The notes beneath the pieces are model-generated. The model saw only the letters and a program-made list of their open reading frames with translations. It was not told the DNA's origin and made no database searches. Positions 1 to 8,560 of a DNA stretch of 64,000 bases are shown here, piece by piece. Source of the DNA: Aurantimonadaceae bacterium (GTDB lineage: Bacteria; Pseudomonadota; Alphaproteobacteria; Rhizobiales; Rhizobiaceae). The translations under genes and the position numbers were made by a program. The DNA is taken from assembly GCA_947474855.1 (NCBI GenBank), contig CANJKV010000004.1, positions 18,642 through 82,641 of the forward strand, in the 5' to 3' direction. How positions within the stretch are numbered: position 1 is the first letter of the stretch; the number at the start of each line of letters is the position of its first letter.

Positions 1-2
1 GC

Positions 3-1436
3 ATGGCCTCGGTGCGGCACGTCGACATTCCCGTCCTCGAGCTCGAAGCTGACCTCGACGCCACGAAGGCGGCGCTGGTCGAGGAAGCGCAGCGGGCGGT
101 CGAGGTCGACGGTGCGGAGGCGGTGATCTTCGGCTGCACGGGGCTCCTCGGCTGCGCCGCCTCGGTGCGCGACGGGCTCCTCGCCCACGGGATCGACATC
201 CCCATCATCGATCCCATCCCGACGGCGGTCAGCATCGCGGCGGCTCTCGTGCGCTCCAACCTGACGCACAGCCCGCTCACCTTTCCCAAGCCGCCACGCA
301 AGACGCTCCTGGGCTACGACCTCCTGAAGCCCGCCTTCTCCGTCGCGGCGGAATGCCGCCTCGTTGAAAAAGGATATCGCCAAGGCGGGATGGCCGGCTA
401 TGGGCTTCGGCGGCTCTTGATCGACGAGAACGGCGAGCCGAAGGCCGAACTTGCGATCGGCGAGCGCAAGAGCCTTCAGACCGACCGCGTGATCTTAGTG
501 CCCGGCCCTCAAGAGGAAGTCGAGGTGGTCCGGCGCATCTATGGCATCTTCGTCGAGCTCGGCCTCGGGGAGGCGGAGATCGCGGCCCGGCTGAACCGCG
601 AGGGCATCCTCACCGACCTCGGGCGGCCTTGGACACGGGGCACGGTCCACCAGGTGCTGACGAACCCGAAATACATCGGCGACAACGTCTTCAACCGGGT
701 CTCCTTCAAGCTGAAGATGCGCCGGGTCGTCAACACCCGGGAGCATTGGGTGCGCGCCTGCGGTGCCTTCGCGGCGATCGTCGACGCCGACGTCTTCGAG
801 CGGACCGCGAAGATCGTGGAGGAGCGAAGCCAACGCCTCTCCGACGACGAGCTTCTCGATTTGCTCCGGTCCCTCCTGAAGGCGCAGGGGTCCTTCTCGA
901 GCATCGTCATCGACGAGCGCGAGGATATGCCGTCGAGCAGCGTCTACAGGAACCGCTTCGGCAGCCTGCTGCGCGCCTATCGCCTCGTCGGCTACAGCCC
1001 GGAGCGGGACTACCGCTACGTCGAGATCAACCGGCGGCTGCGAGCCATGCATCCCGACGTCGTCGCCGCGGTGATCGATGGCCTGCGCGCCGCCGGCGGC
1101 GACGTCCACGTCGATCCCGCAACGGGCCTGATCGACATCAACGGCGAGTTTACCGCGTCCGTCGTCATCGCCCGTTGTGGCGAGACCCGAGGAGCCTCGC
1201 CGCGCTGGCGGATCCGGCTCGACGTGGGTCTTGTGCCCGACATCACTGTCGCGATCCGCATGGGCCGCAATAACCTAGCTCCTCTGGACTACTACCTGCT
1301 TCCACGCCTCGACATGACCGAGCCGAAGCTTCGGCTCGCCGAGAACAACGGCCTGTCGCTGGACGGCTATCGCTTCGAGACGCTGGACTTCCTGTTCTCC
1401 CTTGCAGCTCGAGCCCCATTCAAGGAGGCCGCATGA
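3..1436 (+). CDS. Hydantoin/Asp-Glu racemase C-terminus fused to serine recombinase lacking its catalytic domain
   Basis: The frame is open at the window edge, so the true start may lie upstream. Residues 1 to about 113 match the C-terminal half of hydantoin/aspartate racemases, including the second catalytic cysteine in GCTGLLG (Cys45) and the family's NLTHS...PPRK...GYDLL tail. From about residue 119 (ECRLVEKGYRQGG) the protein is a large serine recombinase: the Recombinase domain with its TRGTVHQVLTNPKYIG motif, then the usual C-terminal region (EFTASVVIARC, LDYYLLPR). The resolvase domain that carries the nucleophilic serine is absent. The gene therefore looks like a deletion or insertion chimera with its junction near nucleotides 335-355. 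The racemase half could still work if its upstream part is intact, but the recombinase half should be catalytically dead. The stop overlaps the start of the ParB-like gene (ATGA). I am sure of both family matches, less sure that the fusion is expressed. Confidence 0.8.
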   Translation: MASVRHVDIPVLELEADLDATKAALVEEAQRAVEVDGAEAVIFGCTGLLGCAASVRDGLLAHGIDIPIIDPIPTAVSIAAALVRSNLTHSPLTFPKPPRKTLLGYDLLKPAFSVAAECRLVEKGYRQGGMAGYGLRRLLIDENGEPKAELAIGERKSLQTDRVILVPGPQEEVEVVRRIYGIFVELGLGEAEIAARLNREGILTDLGRPWTRGTVHQVLTNPKYIGDNVFNRVSFKLKMRRVVNTREHWVRACGAFAAIVDADVFERTAKIVEERSQRLSDDELLDLLRSLLKAQGSFSSIVIDEREDMPSSSVYRNRFGSLLRAYRLVGYSPERDYRYVEINRRLRAMHPDVVAAVIDGLRAAGGDVHVDPATGLIDINGEFTASVVIARCGETRGASPRWRIRLDVGLVPDITVAIRMGRNNLAPLDYYLLPRLDMTEPKLRLAENNGLSLDGYRFETLDFLFSLAARAPFKEAA

Positions 1437-2005
1437 CGGAAGCGAAGCACACCCGAACGGAGATGATCCCGATCGACCCGGTCGTCATCCTGAACCCGCG
1501 CGCCCGCAACCGGCGAAAGTTCCTGGAGGTCGTCGAGAGCATCCGGACGGTCGGATTGAAGCGGCCGATCAGCGTCAACAGGATGATCGGGCCGGACGGC
1601 GGGCGATCCTACGGCCTCGCCTGCGGTCAGGGACGGATCGAGGCTTTCCGCGAGCTCGGCCGGACGGAGATCCCCGCCATCGTCAGGCAAGCGTCCGAGG
1701 AGGAATGCCTCGTCATGAGCCTCGTCGAGAACTGCGCCCGCCGGATGCACCGATCCGTCGACCTCCTCCAGGACGTGGCGACGCTGCGTGGGCGCGGCTA
1801 TAGCGACCGGCAGATCGCCGAGAAGATCGGTGCCTCGCCAGAATGGGTCAGCATGATGGCGACGCTGATCGAGAAGGGCGAGCAGCGCCTCATCGAGGCC
1901 GTGGACGTGGGAACCATCCCCATTTCGGTCGCGATCGAGATCGCCCGCGCCGACGACGAGACGATCCAGCAGATGCTGGCCGAAGCCTATACCGAGGGCC
2001 GGTGA
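1433..2005 (+). CDS. ParB/RepB-like partition-type protein, shortened at the C-terminus
   Basis: This 190-residue protein has a ParB N-terminal-type domain (residues about 10-100: PIDPVVILNPRARN, then GLKRPISV, then LACGQGRIEAFRELG) followed by a helix-turn-helix (GYSDRQIAEKIGASPEWVSMM, about 123-143) and the start of the RepB C-terminal helix bundle. Relatives that sit directly after serine recombinases in Rhizobiales are usually about 100 residues longer; this one ends soon after MLAEAYTEGR. The stop is followed by unrelated sequence, so the 3' end is probably lost. The 4-bp overlap with the recombinase indicates co-translation. These pairs are thought to act in site-specific recombination or DNA maintenance of mobile units, but no target is visible here. 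The family is clear; its function is uncertain because it is truncated and its partner recombinase is broken. Confidence 0.72.
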   Translation: MTEAKHTRTEMIPIDPVVILNPRARNRRKFLEVVESIRTVGLKRPISVNRMIGPDGGRSYGLACGQGRIEAFRELGRTEIPAIVRQASEEECLVMSLVENCARRMHRSVDLLQDVATLRGRGYSDRQIAEKIGASPEWVSMMATLIEKGEQRLIEAVDVGTIPISVAIEIARADDETIQQMLAEAYTEGR

Positions 2006-2404
2006 CATGACCAGTTGACCCGAGCCGCGCCGGAACGGGTCGATACGTTGCATTGATATCCATGCCGCTTCTCATCACGAGAAGCGGCTGGTCGGTCACG
2101 TCCGCCGCCGATCAGCGGCCCAGGGCTGGGCACCTTGATCCCGAGTGCCCTGGTATCTTTCGCCCTCCCTCCTTAAGCGGCTCGCCTCAATAAGCATAGG
2201 CGGACCCAAGAGCGGTAGGCTCGCCTATGATCGGGAGGTGCGCTTCTACACGCCTTCAAATGGACCGTGGCGCAGTGAGTATGCCTATATGGAGTGCGTC
2301 ATGTTCCTTGACGGGATCTCAGGGCCAGGCACTCCCTTCTCACAGCATCGGCAGCATGCGCTACCTTCGTCCCTCATCGCAGATCGCGCGGATGGATCCT
2401 CGCC
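2006..2404. other. Non-coding stretch after the ParB-like gene
   Basis: I see no convincing gene. Short open frames lack family resemblance and have atypical composition. The segment probably holds scar sequence from loss of the ParB-like 3' end and the upstream region of the next small gene. Confidence 0.4.
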
Positions 2405-2620
2405 ATGATCGATGAAGCCAAGATGGAGAGGATCTCCGACGAGATCTCCGATCTACTCGAGGGCTTGAACCTCGAAGAAGTGGCGCAGATCCTGCGCGTT
2501 CACCTCACCATGCTGGTTCTGCAGGGAGCGGACGAGCCGCAGGAGAGCCTGGCCTTCCTCGACGAGATCCACCGAAGCGTCGCCGAGACCGTCAAGCGCT
2601 ACCCCTTCGGCAGCGACTGA
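2405..2620 (+). CDS. Small acidic helical protein, unknown function
   Basis: I do not recognise this 71-residue protein. It starts with ATG at 2405 (MIDEAKMERISDEISDLLEG) and is rich in Glu, Asp and Leu, so it is predicted to be mostly alpha-helical, with no signal peptide, membrane segment or cysteine motif. Its codon use fits the surrounding genome (G or C at third positions), unlike the neighbouring antisense frames, which argues that it is real. It shares size and character (small, helical, many Glu/Leu) with the next gene at 2810, and both may be cargo of the recombinase-linked unit. Function cannot be assigned from sequence. Confidence 0.45.
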   Translation: MIDEAKMERISDEISDLLEGLNLEEVAQILRVHLTMLVLQGADEPQESLAFLDEIHRSVAETVKRYPFGSD

Positions 2621-2809
2621 CCAGTTCGGCCGCGACAAGCCAGTCCCTCGGCGGGAGCGTAACAGGCGGTCTCGACCCTACCTCTGGACCTCTCATTCGA
2701 AGCCGAGGACCTTCGCCTCCGGCAAATCTTTGCATGTCCGAGCGGCTGAGGCGTTGATCATTGTAGGTGAACCTTACATCCCCGATAGAAGCTGAGGGGA
2801 TGATGGGAC

Positions 2810-3064
2810 GTGCCTGAGCAGATACTGGCAGAGATGGCGGCAGCGAGCGACGTCGCGATGAGGGCGCTGACGATGCTGCTTGCACTCGGGCGCTCGGATC
2901 TCGTTGAGGAGATCAGAAGCCAAGCCGTCGCGGAAGCTGGCAACAACATCGGTAACGCCGAGACGATCGATATGGCAGCCGTTCGAGAGTTCGGCCGCAG
3001 GCACGTGGAAACGATGATCGACGCGACCCTCTTGGCTTCCCGCTCAGGCGCCATGCCGAACTGA
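2810..3064 (+). CDS. Small helical protein, unknown function
   Basis: This 84-residue frame begins with GTG (MPEQILAEMAAASDVAMRAL) and has a purine-rich GAGGGGATGATGGGA stretch just upstream that can serve as a ribosome binding site. It is Ala-, Glu- and Leu-rich and predicted to be helical throughout. It has no signal peptide, transmembrane segment or known motif. Third-position G/C bias supports coding. It lies downstream of another small helical protein and upstream of a leftward catabolic operon, so it is the last gene of the rightward group at the left end. No family is recognised. Confidence 0.42.
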   Translation: MPEQILAEMAAASDVAMRALTMLLALGRSDLVEEIRSQAVAEAGNNIGNAETIDMAAVREFGRRHVETMIDATLLASRSGAMPN

Positions 3065-3352
3065 CGTCGTGCATGTCCTTATGACAACAGCTGGTATCCC
3101 CGTTGAGACCGTGTCCATGCTGAAGTTCGTCTTCGCCAAGACGGCTCCACCGGCCGGGTCAACCTCTTGCACCGCCTGTCGGTCTCGTCGCGCTGAAGCA
3201 CGCCGGCCGCTCAGTGGAAGCGCGCGGGAGCCCGCTTCTTGGACGTATCGGCGGCCACCCACCTCTCGTCCTGATCCGCGACCTCTCCCTAACGCCGATG
3301 CCGAGGCGCTGGATAGCGACATCGGAATGCTGCGGCCCGTTCATGAGAAGTG

Positions 3353-4024
3353 TCAGGTCTCGACATAAACGCAGCCCACATCCGACAAGGCGCGATCGAT
3401 CCAGGAGCGGTCATCGCCGCCGGCGAGGATCGTCTTCATCAGCCTGGCTTCCGCCGCCTGCTTCCGGCGAGCGATGTCCCAGATCCTAGTCACATCCTCG
3501 GGCGAGATCGCGACGAGCCCGTCCGCATCGCCACAGACCAGATCGCCTGGCGCGATCATCATGCCGCCGACCGCGACGGGCACGTTGATGAGGCCGGGGC
3601 CGTTCTTGTAGGGGCCGCGATGGGTGACTCCGGCCGCGAACACGGGAAAGCTGCCGCGCGACAGGACCGCGCTGTCGCGGATGGCGCCGTCGACGACGAG
3701 TCCGGCGAGCCCGCGGCGCGCGGCGTAGGAGACCATGAGCTCACCCACGGTCGCGTTGTCGAGCGCGCCGCCAGCATCCACGACGACGACGTCGCCGGGC
3801 TCGGCGAGGTCGAGCGCCTTGTGAACGACGGGGTTGTCGCCGGGCCGGGTTTTCACCGTGAAGGCGGGTCCGACCATGCCGCCGCCATGCATGGCGCGCA
3901 GCGGCGTGCCGGCGCCTTGCAGGCGCTCCATGGCGTCGCTGACGAGCGCGACGGGAAGGTCGCGGAAGTGGTCGCTCCAAGCCGGACCAGGCCCCTCGCG
4001 CCTCGGATGGATCCGACAGGTCAT
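3353..4024 (-). CDS. RraA-family aldolase/decarboxylase (HMG aldolase-like)
   Basis: The protein belongs to the RraA/MenG-like family, whose catalytic members are divalent-metal 4-hydroxy-4-methyl-2-oxoglutarate aldolases and oxaloacetate decarboxylases. The signature residues are present: GELMVSYAARRGLAGLVVDG followed by IRD, giving the conserved Gly-Glu (about 94-95) and the Asp-Gly-x-x-Arg-Asp set (112-117) that holds substrate and metal. The 223-residue length is normal. I chose the ATG at 4024 because GGGAGGG lies a few bases upstream; a longer in-frame extension has no binding site and unrelated residues. It is the second gene of a leftward pair, starting 37 bp after the FAH-family gene, so both probably act on the same oxo-acid catabolic intermediate. 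RNase E inhibition, the other RraA role, is unlikely for this subgroup. Confidence 0.85.
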   Translation of the reverse strand: MTCRIHPRREGPGPAWSDHFRDLPVALVSDAMERLQGAGTPLRAMHGGGMVGPAFTVKTRPGDNPVVHKALDLAEPGDVVVVDAGGALDNATVGELMVSYAARRGLAGLVVDGAIRDSAVLSRGSFPVFAAGVTHRGPYKNGPGLINVPVAVGGMMIAPGDLVCGDADGLVAISPEDVTRIWDIARRKQAAEARLMKTILAGGDDRSWIDRALSDVGCVYVET

Positions 4025-4061
4025 GCGCCCTCCCGCGCTCGCCCCCGCAACGCGTCGTCGC

Positions 4062-4751
4062 TCAGGCGACGGGCTGACCGACCTCAACCCGCAGGGTCGG
4101 GAGCTTCTCGACGCGGGCCTCGATCCGGTCGCCCGGCCGCACCGGTCCGACGCCGTGGGGAGTGCCCGTGAGGATGACGTCGCCCGGCTTCAACTCGAAA
4201 TAGGTCGACAGGTTCGCGATGATCTCCGGGATCTTCCAGATGAGGAGGTCGACGTCGGATTCCTGACGCGTTTCGCCGTTGACCGTCAGCTCGATGCGGC
4301 CGCTCTGGATGTGTCCGACCGTCTCGACGGGAACGACCGGTCCACAGGGGAAGGAGTGATCGAAGGACTTGGCAATCTCCCACGGGCGCCCGCTGCCCTG
4401 GATGTCGCGGCGCGTCATGTCGATGCCGACGGCGTAGCCGAAGACGTGATCGAGCGCTTCCTCCTTGGGAATGTTCACGCCCCCGCCCTTCATGGCGAGA
4501 ACGAGCTCGACCTCGTAGTGGAAGTCCTTCGTCATCGTCGGATAGGGGATGGTTCCGCCATCCTGGACAAGGGCGTCGGCCGGCTTCTGGAAGAAGAGCG
4601 GCGGATCGCGCTCCTCGTTGCCGCCCATCTCGCGGACATGTGCGACGTAGTTGCGGCCGATGCAATAAACCCGTCGAACGGGAAAGGCGGCCTCCGAACC
4701 CTGGACTGGGATCGTCGGGATCGTGGGCGCTTCGACGACGAACTGGCTCAT
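4062..4751 (-). CDS. Fumarylacetoacetate hydrolase (FAH) family protein
   Basis: This 229-residue cytosolic enzyme matches the FAH family, which cleaves C-C bonds in 2,4-dioxo acids such as fumarylpyruvate and acylpyruvates. Visible hallmarks are the CIGRNYVAH start of the fold, FFQKPADAL, the metal-binding acidic residues in DFHYEVELVL (Glu80, Glu82) and GIDMTRRDIQ, and the C-terminal GDVILTGTPHGVG loop. The ATG at 4751 has GGGAGGAAGC upstream; open sequence before it is promoter DNA. It leads a leftward operon with the RraA-like aldolase, a pairing expected for ring- or amide-derived oxo-acid breakdown, and it diverges from the ABC importer at 5047. The exact substrate cannot be read from sequence. 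Confidence 0.88.
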   Translation of the reverse strand: MSQFVVEAPTIPTIPVQGSEAAFPVRRVYCIGRNYVAHVREMGGNEERDPPLFFQKPADALVQDGGTIPYPTMTKDFHYEVELVLAMKGGGVNIPKEEALDHVFGYAVGIDMTRRDIQGSGRPWEIAKSFDHSFPCGPVVPVETVGHIQSGRIELTVNGETRQESDVDLLIWKIPEIIANLSTYFELKPGDVILTGTPHGVGPVRPGDRIEARVEKLPTLRVEVGQPVA

Positions 4752-4811
4752 TGCTGCTTCCTCCCTGGGTGGCTGGGCCAGAAGAAGCACGCAGAAACCC
4801 AGATCTTCAAG

Positions 4812-4978
4812 GAAAAAACATTTTGCATCGCGGAAGCATCGCGGGCGCCAACAGCCGCGCCCTCCGAAAATTTTGCTGAAAAAGCTTCTAAATCTCCCTG
4901 TTATCCGACAGGCATCGCTGGACGCCGACTCATGTTCGCATGTGCAATATCGATTATGCCTTCCGAAAATGTTTTTTC
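4812..4978. promoter_or_regulatory. Divergent promoter region with a 13-bp inverted repeat
   Basis: The 295-bp gap between the FAH-family and ABC genes is AT-rich compared with its surroundings. It holds GAAAAAACATTTT at 4812-4824 and its exact reverse complement at 4966-4978, one towards each gene. Next to the left copy is a tandem GCATCGCGGAA/GCATCGCGGG direct repeat. Spacing and symmetry suggest paired operator sites, with the GntR protein at 7761 a plausible binder. Confidence 0.5.
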
Positions 4979-5046
4979 TCATGCAGGCTCCCTTAGCGCA
5001 CATGAGCCGAACAAGAGCAGCAGTGCGCAACCAGGGAGGAAGCATC

Positions 5047-6078
5047 ATGAAAGCCCGATCTTCGTCGTGCCTGCGTATCGATGTCCTGGCAGGTCTTGCA
5101 GCGCTCGCCCTGTCCGGCAGCGCGGCCCTCGCGCAGGAGCCGACATCGATCACGATCGTCGTGCCGAACCCGTCGGCGCTGAACAACTTCCCGCTCCACA
5201 ACGCCATCGGCGAAGGCTACTTCGAGGAAGAAGGCCTCACCGTCCGCGTCGAAGCGGTGAACGGATCGGCCTCCGTGCTCCAGGCCCTGGCCTCCGGCCA
5301 GGCTCAGATCGGCAATCCAGGCCCAGGTCCGGTGCTCGCGGCGCGCGAGCGCGGCGAGGACGTCGTCTTTATCTACAACCAGTATCCCAACTCGATCTTC
5401 GGCCTCGTCGTGCCCGAAAACTCCGAGGTCCAGGAGCCCGCCGCGCTGAAGGACAAGACCATCGGCGTCGGCACGGCGGACGGAGCGGAGGTCGGCTTCA
5501 CCCGCGCCATCATGGCCGAGGCCGGGATGAAGGAGAACGAGGGCTACCAGTTCCTGGCGGTCGGCGACGGCGGCACGGCCGCCGCGGCGATCCTCAACGA
5601 GGAGGTCGCCGCCTATGCCGCGGCGGCGAGCGACGCTGCGATCATCGAGGCCCGCGGCATTCCCTTGCGCGAGATCACGCCGGACGGCTTCCTCAGCTAC
5701 TTCGGCAACGGCTGGGCGGTGACGCGGAGCTATCTCGACGATAATCCGGACGTCGTCGAGCGTTTCGGGCGCGCGCTCGTCAAGGGCACGCGCTTCGGCC
5801 TCGACCCCGCCAACAACGAGAAGACCCTCGCCCACGCGGCCGCGGCCAACCCGCAGGAAGCCGAGGACGCCTCGCTCGCCAAGCTCCTCCTCGAAGCCGC
5901 CCAGACCCGCATCAACCCGCAGCCGGACCAGCGGGACAAGGGCTTCGGCTACCAGCCCCCCGAGCACTGGCAGCTTTGGCACGAGGCTCAGGTCGAGACC
6001 GGCGCGCTGAAGGGGCCGCTCGCCGACCTCAACGCCGCCTATACCAACCAGTTCGTCGAAAGCTGGAACACGCAATGA
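5047..6078 (+). CDS. ABC importer solute-binding protein (NMT1/SsuA-like)
   Basis: This is a periplasmic binding protein of the NMT1/THI5-like, SsuA/TauA type. The first about 28 residues form a Sec signal peptide (basic start, Ala/Leu-rich core, cleavage near AALA-QEP). The mature part shows ITIVVPNPSALNNFPLH, EGYFEEEGLTV, SGQAQIGNPGPGP and DKTIGVGTADGAEVGF, as in family members that bind small organic acids or amides. The 343-residue length is normal. The ATG at 5047 is preceded by GGGAGGAAGC. Its stop overlaps the ATPase start, so it leads a three-gene importer operon. A close paralogue is encoded at 8561. The ligand is unknown; neighbours (hydantoinase, RraA, FAH) suggest a heterocyclic or amide nutrient. 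Confidence 0.87.
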   Translation: MKARSSSCLRIDVLAGLAALALSGSAALAQEPTSITIVVPNPSALNNFPLHNAIGEGYFEEEGLTVRVEAVNGSASVLQALASGQAQIGNPGPGPVLAARERGEDVVFIYNQYPNSIFGLVVPENSEVQEPAALKDKTIGVGTADGAEVGFTRAIMAEAGMKENEGYQFLAVGDGGTAAAAILNEEVAAYAAAASDAAIIEARGIPLREITPDGFLSYFGNGWAVTRSYLDDNPDVVERFGRALVKGTRFGLDPANNEKTLAHAAAANPQEAEDASLAKLLLEAAQTRINPQPDQRDKGFGYQPPEHWQLWHEAQVETGALKGPLADLNAAYTNQFVESWNTQ

Positions 6079-6890
6079 GGCTGGCGGCTGTCGAAACCGA
6101 TCGCGCGGTCGGCGACGCCGGCCGCCCCACCGTCTACGAACTGCGCCAGGTCACCAAGAGTTACGGCCGGGGCGCGATCCGCGCCCTGGACACCGTCGAC
6201 CTCCAGCTGAAAAGCGGCAGCTTCTCCGCAATCATCGGCCCGTCGGGCTGCGGCAAGTCCACGCTCCTGAAGATCATGGCCGGCCTCGTGCCGCCGACAA
6301 GCGGGCGCGTGGTGCTCAACGGCACGCCCGTCATGGGACCGCGGCGCGACATCGGCATGATGTTCCAGCAAGCGACGCTGTTCCCCTGGCGCACCACGAT
6401 CGAGAACGTCGTCCTGCCGATCGAGATCCGCGACGGCGCGACAGCCGCGAAGGCAGCTCATGGCCGCGCACGCGCGCTGCTCGAGCTCGTCGGGCTCGGC
6501 GGCTTCGAGACCGTTTATCCCGACAAGCTGTCGGGCGGCATGGCGCAGCGCGCCGCCATCTGCCGCATGCTCGTCACCGAGCCGGCCATGCTGCTCCTCG
6601 ACGAGCCCTTCTCGGCGCTCGACGAGTTGTCGCGCGACTTCATGAACATGGAGCTCCAGCGCATCTGCCTGGAGAAGGACGCCACCGCCTTCCTCGTCAC
6701 CCACTCGATTCCCGAGGCGGTGATCCTGTCCGACACCGTCTACGTCATGTCGCCCCGGCCGGGGCGCTTCGTCGAAATCATCGACATCGACCTGCCGCGC
6801 CCGCGAACCCTCGACATGCTGACCGATCCGCGCCTCGGCGCCTATGTCCGGCGCATCCGCTCGCTTCTCGACGAGGGAGCCTTTCAATGA
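6075..6890 (+). CDS. ABC importer ATP-binding protein (SsuB/TauB-like)
   Basis: The 271-residue cytoplasmic ATPase has all canonical motifs: Walker A GPSGCGKST (about 55-63), a Q-loop in MMFQQATLFPWRT, the signature LSGGMAQR, Walker B MLLLDEPFSALDE and the H-loop VTHS. The LFPW sequence after the Q-loop is typical of nitrate/sulfonate/taurine-type importers. The ATG at 6075 overlaps the stop of the binding protein, and its own stop overlaps the permease start (ATGA), giving strict translational coupling. It powers uptake with the permease at 6887 and one or both binding proteins. Confidence 0.92.
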   Translation: MRLAAVETDRAVGDAGRPTVYELRQVTKSYGRGAIRALDTVDLQLKSGSFSAIIGPSGCGKSTLLKIMAGLVPPTSGRVVLNGTPVMGPRRDIGMMFQQATLFPWRTTIENVVLPIEIRDGATAAKAAHGRARALLELVGLGGFETVYPDKLSGGMAQRAAICRMLVTEPAMLLLDEPFSALDELSRDFMNMELQRICLEKDATAFLVTHSIPEAVILSDTVYVMSPRPGRFVEIIDIDLPRPRTLDMLTDPRLGAYVRRIRSLLDEGAFQ

Positions 6891-7747
6891 CCGAATACTC
6901 CAGCGTCGATGCCGCCGAGGCCCCCGACACCGTGTGGAGCGAGCGCGCCTCGCTGATCGACCGCGTGCCGCGCTCGCTCGCCATGGTTCTGCTCTTCGCG
7001 GCCTTTATCGGCGTCTGGCAGCTCGTGCACGTTCTGCGGCTCGTCTCGCCGATCATCCTGCCCTCGCCCTTCGAGGTGGCGGAGGACATCGTCTTCGTGG
7101 GCACGAACCTCCTGTCGGGCGGCTACATGCTGGGGGCGCTCTGGATCACGGTGAAGGAGGTCATCCTCGGCTTCATCATCGCGATGGCCATCGGCTTCTC
7201 GCTCGGCTTGCTCGTGGGCGAGACCGGCTTCGGCGAGCGCGTGGTGCTGCCCTACCTCGTCGCCATCGACACCATGCCGAAGGTCGCCTTCGCGCCACTC
7301 TTCGTCGCTTGGCTCGGCTTCGGCATCTCCTCCAAGGTCGCGCTCGCCGCCTTCATCGCGACCTTTCCGATCGTGGTGGCCACGGCGGCGGGCCTCCACG
7401 TCGCCAACGAGAACGAGCGCATGCTGTTCAAGACGCTGGGCGCCAGCCGCTGGCAGACGCTCTTCCGCATGAAGCTGCCGACCGGCCTGCCGCAGATCTT
7501 CACCGGCCTCAAGATCGCCGCCGTCGGCGTCATGGCGGGCGCGATCACGGGCGAGTTCCTCGGGGGCGGCAAGGGCTTCGGCGAGCTGATCCGCGTCGCG
7601 GCCTCGCAGCTCGACACCCCGCGCATCTTCTCGCTCATCATCTTCCTTTCGCTCCTCGGCCTCGCGCTGTTCTGGAGCGTCGTCTGGGTCGAGCGGCGCT
7701 TCGTCTTCTGGCACAAGACCTCGGTGGCCGGAGGACCCGGCCTCTAG
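6887..7747 (+). CDS. ABC importer permease (SsuC/TauC-like)
   Basis: The protein has a short cytoplasmic N-terminus, then six predicted membrane helices beginning at LAMVLLFAAFIGVWQLV. The EAA cytoplasmic loop that docks with the ATPase corresponds to TLGASRWQTLFRMKLPTGLPQIFTGLK, split here over the family's usual position near residues 185-210. The 286-residue length is normal for BPD_transp_1 permeases of the sulfonate/taurine group. The start overlaps the ATPase stop by four bases. The stop at 7747 is followed after 13 bp by the GntR regulator, so all four genes are likely one transcript. Confidence 0.9.
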   Translation: MTEYSSVDAAEAPDTVWSERASLIDRVPRSLAMVLLFAAFIGVWQLVHVLRLVSPIILPSPFEVAEDIVFVGTNLLSGGYMLGALWITVKEVILGFIIAMAIGFSLGLLVGETGFGERVVLPYLVAIDTMPKVAFAPLFVAWLGFGISSKVALAAFIATFPIVVATAAGLHVANENERMLFKTLGASRWQTLFRMKLPTGLPQIFTGLKIAAVGVMAGAITGEFLGGGKGFGELIRVAASQLDTPRIFSLIIFLSLLGLALFWSVVWVERRFVFWHKTSVAGGPGL

Positions 7748-7760
7748 AAAGAACAACCCC

Positions 7761-8501
7761 ATGACCCTTCTCGTGCCGGAGCCGCCGCTCCTCAAGGCGT
7801 CGGACAAGACCACATCCGCGACGCTCGTCTACCAGAAGCTGCGCCGCGACATCCTCAACGGGACAATGAAGCCGGGACAGAAGCTGCAGATCGACCAGGT
7901 CGCGCAGCGCTACGACTCCGGCATCAACCCGGTGCGCGAGGCCTTGAACCGCCTTTCGGCCGAGCGCCTCGTCGACCGGCGCGACCAGCGCGGCTTCTTC
8001 GTCCCGCCGCTGACGCTGATAGCCTTCCGCGAGCTCGTCGCCTCCCGCTGCTGGATCGAGGCAATCGCGCTGGAGCAGTCGATCCTCAACCGGACGAAGG
8101 CCTGGGAGGACGAGGTAATCACGACGCATTATCGGCTCGACCGCGAGCCGGTGCGCCTTGCCGACGAAGAGGGCGGCGACAATTCGGCCTGGGAGGAGCG
8201 TCACCGCGCCTTTCACAACGCCCTCGTCGGCAACAGCGGCTCGTCCTGGCTGACAGGCTTCTGCCACGACATGATGGACCATGCCGAGCGCTACCGCTTC
8301 GCCTCGATGTCGGGCTCCTATCCCCGCCGCGACTCGCGCGAGGAGCACCGGCTGATCATGGAGGCGACGCTCGACGGAAGCGTCGCGCTCGCCGTCGAGC
8401 GGCTCACCGCGCACTACAGGCTGACGCTTCAGCAGCTGGAAGAACAAACGCGTGCGCCCATGCCGGGCGAGACCGAGACCCCGTCCCGGTCTCCCGATTG
8501 A
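7761..8501 (+). CDS. GntR-family transcriptional regulator (FadR/FCD subgroup)
   Basis: The N-terminal winged helix-turn-helix (residues about 22-88) contains the family signature: VYQKLRRDILNGTMKPGQKL, QRYDSGINPVREALNRL and the wing RGFFV. It is followed by an all-helical FCD ligand-binding domain with the metal-binding His pattern (ERHRAFHNAL, DHAERYR, EEHRLIMEA). These regulators usually sense a carboxylate and repress adjacent catabolic operons. It sits at the end of the importer operon and just before a second binding-protein gene, so it probably controls both and perhaps the divergent FAH/RraA pair through the inverted repeat near 4.8-5.0 kb. Ligand unknown. Confidence 0.87.
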   Translation: MTLLVPEPPLLKASDKTTSATLVYQKLRRDILNGTMKPGQKLQIDQVAQRYDSGINPVREALNRLSAERLVDRRDQRGFFVPPLTLIAFRELVASRCWIEAIALEQSILNRTKAWEDEVITTHYRLDREPVRLADEEGGDNSAWEERHRAFHNALVGNSGSSWLTGFCHDMMDHAERYRFASMSGSYPRRDSREEHRLIMEATLDGSVALAVERLTAHYRLTLQQLEEQTRAPMPGETETPSRSPD

Positions 8502-8560
8502 TCCCGGCGAAGTTGCCCCGGGCCGCCGGCGCTTCAAGCACACGAAAGGGAGGAGACGAC

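Noticed and set aside
3834..5744. A 636-codon open frame on the plus strand
   Set aside because: It runs antisense to the RraA and FAH-family genes and out of frame with the binding protein; GC-rich third positions create such shadows.
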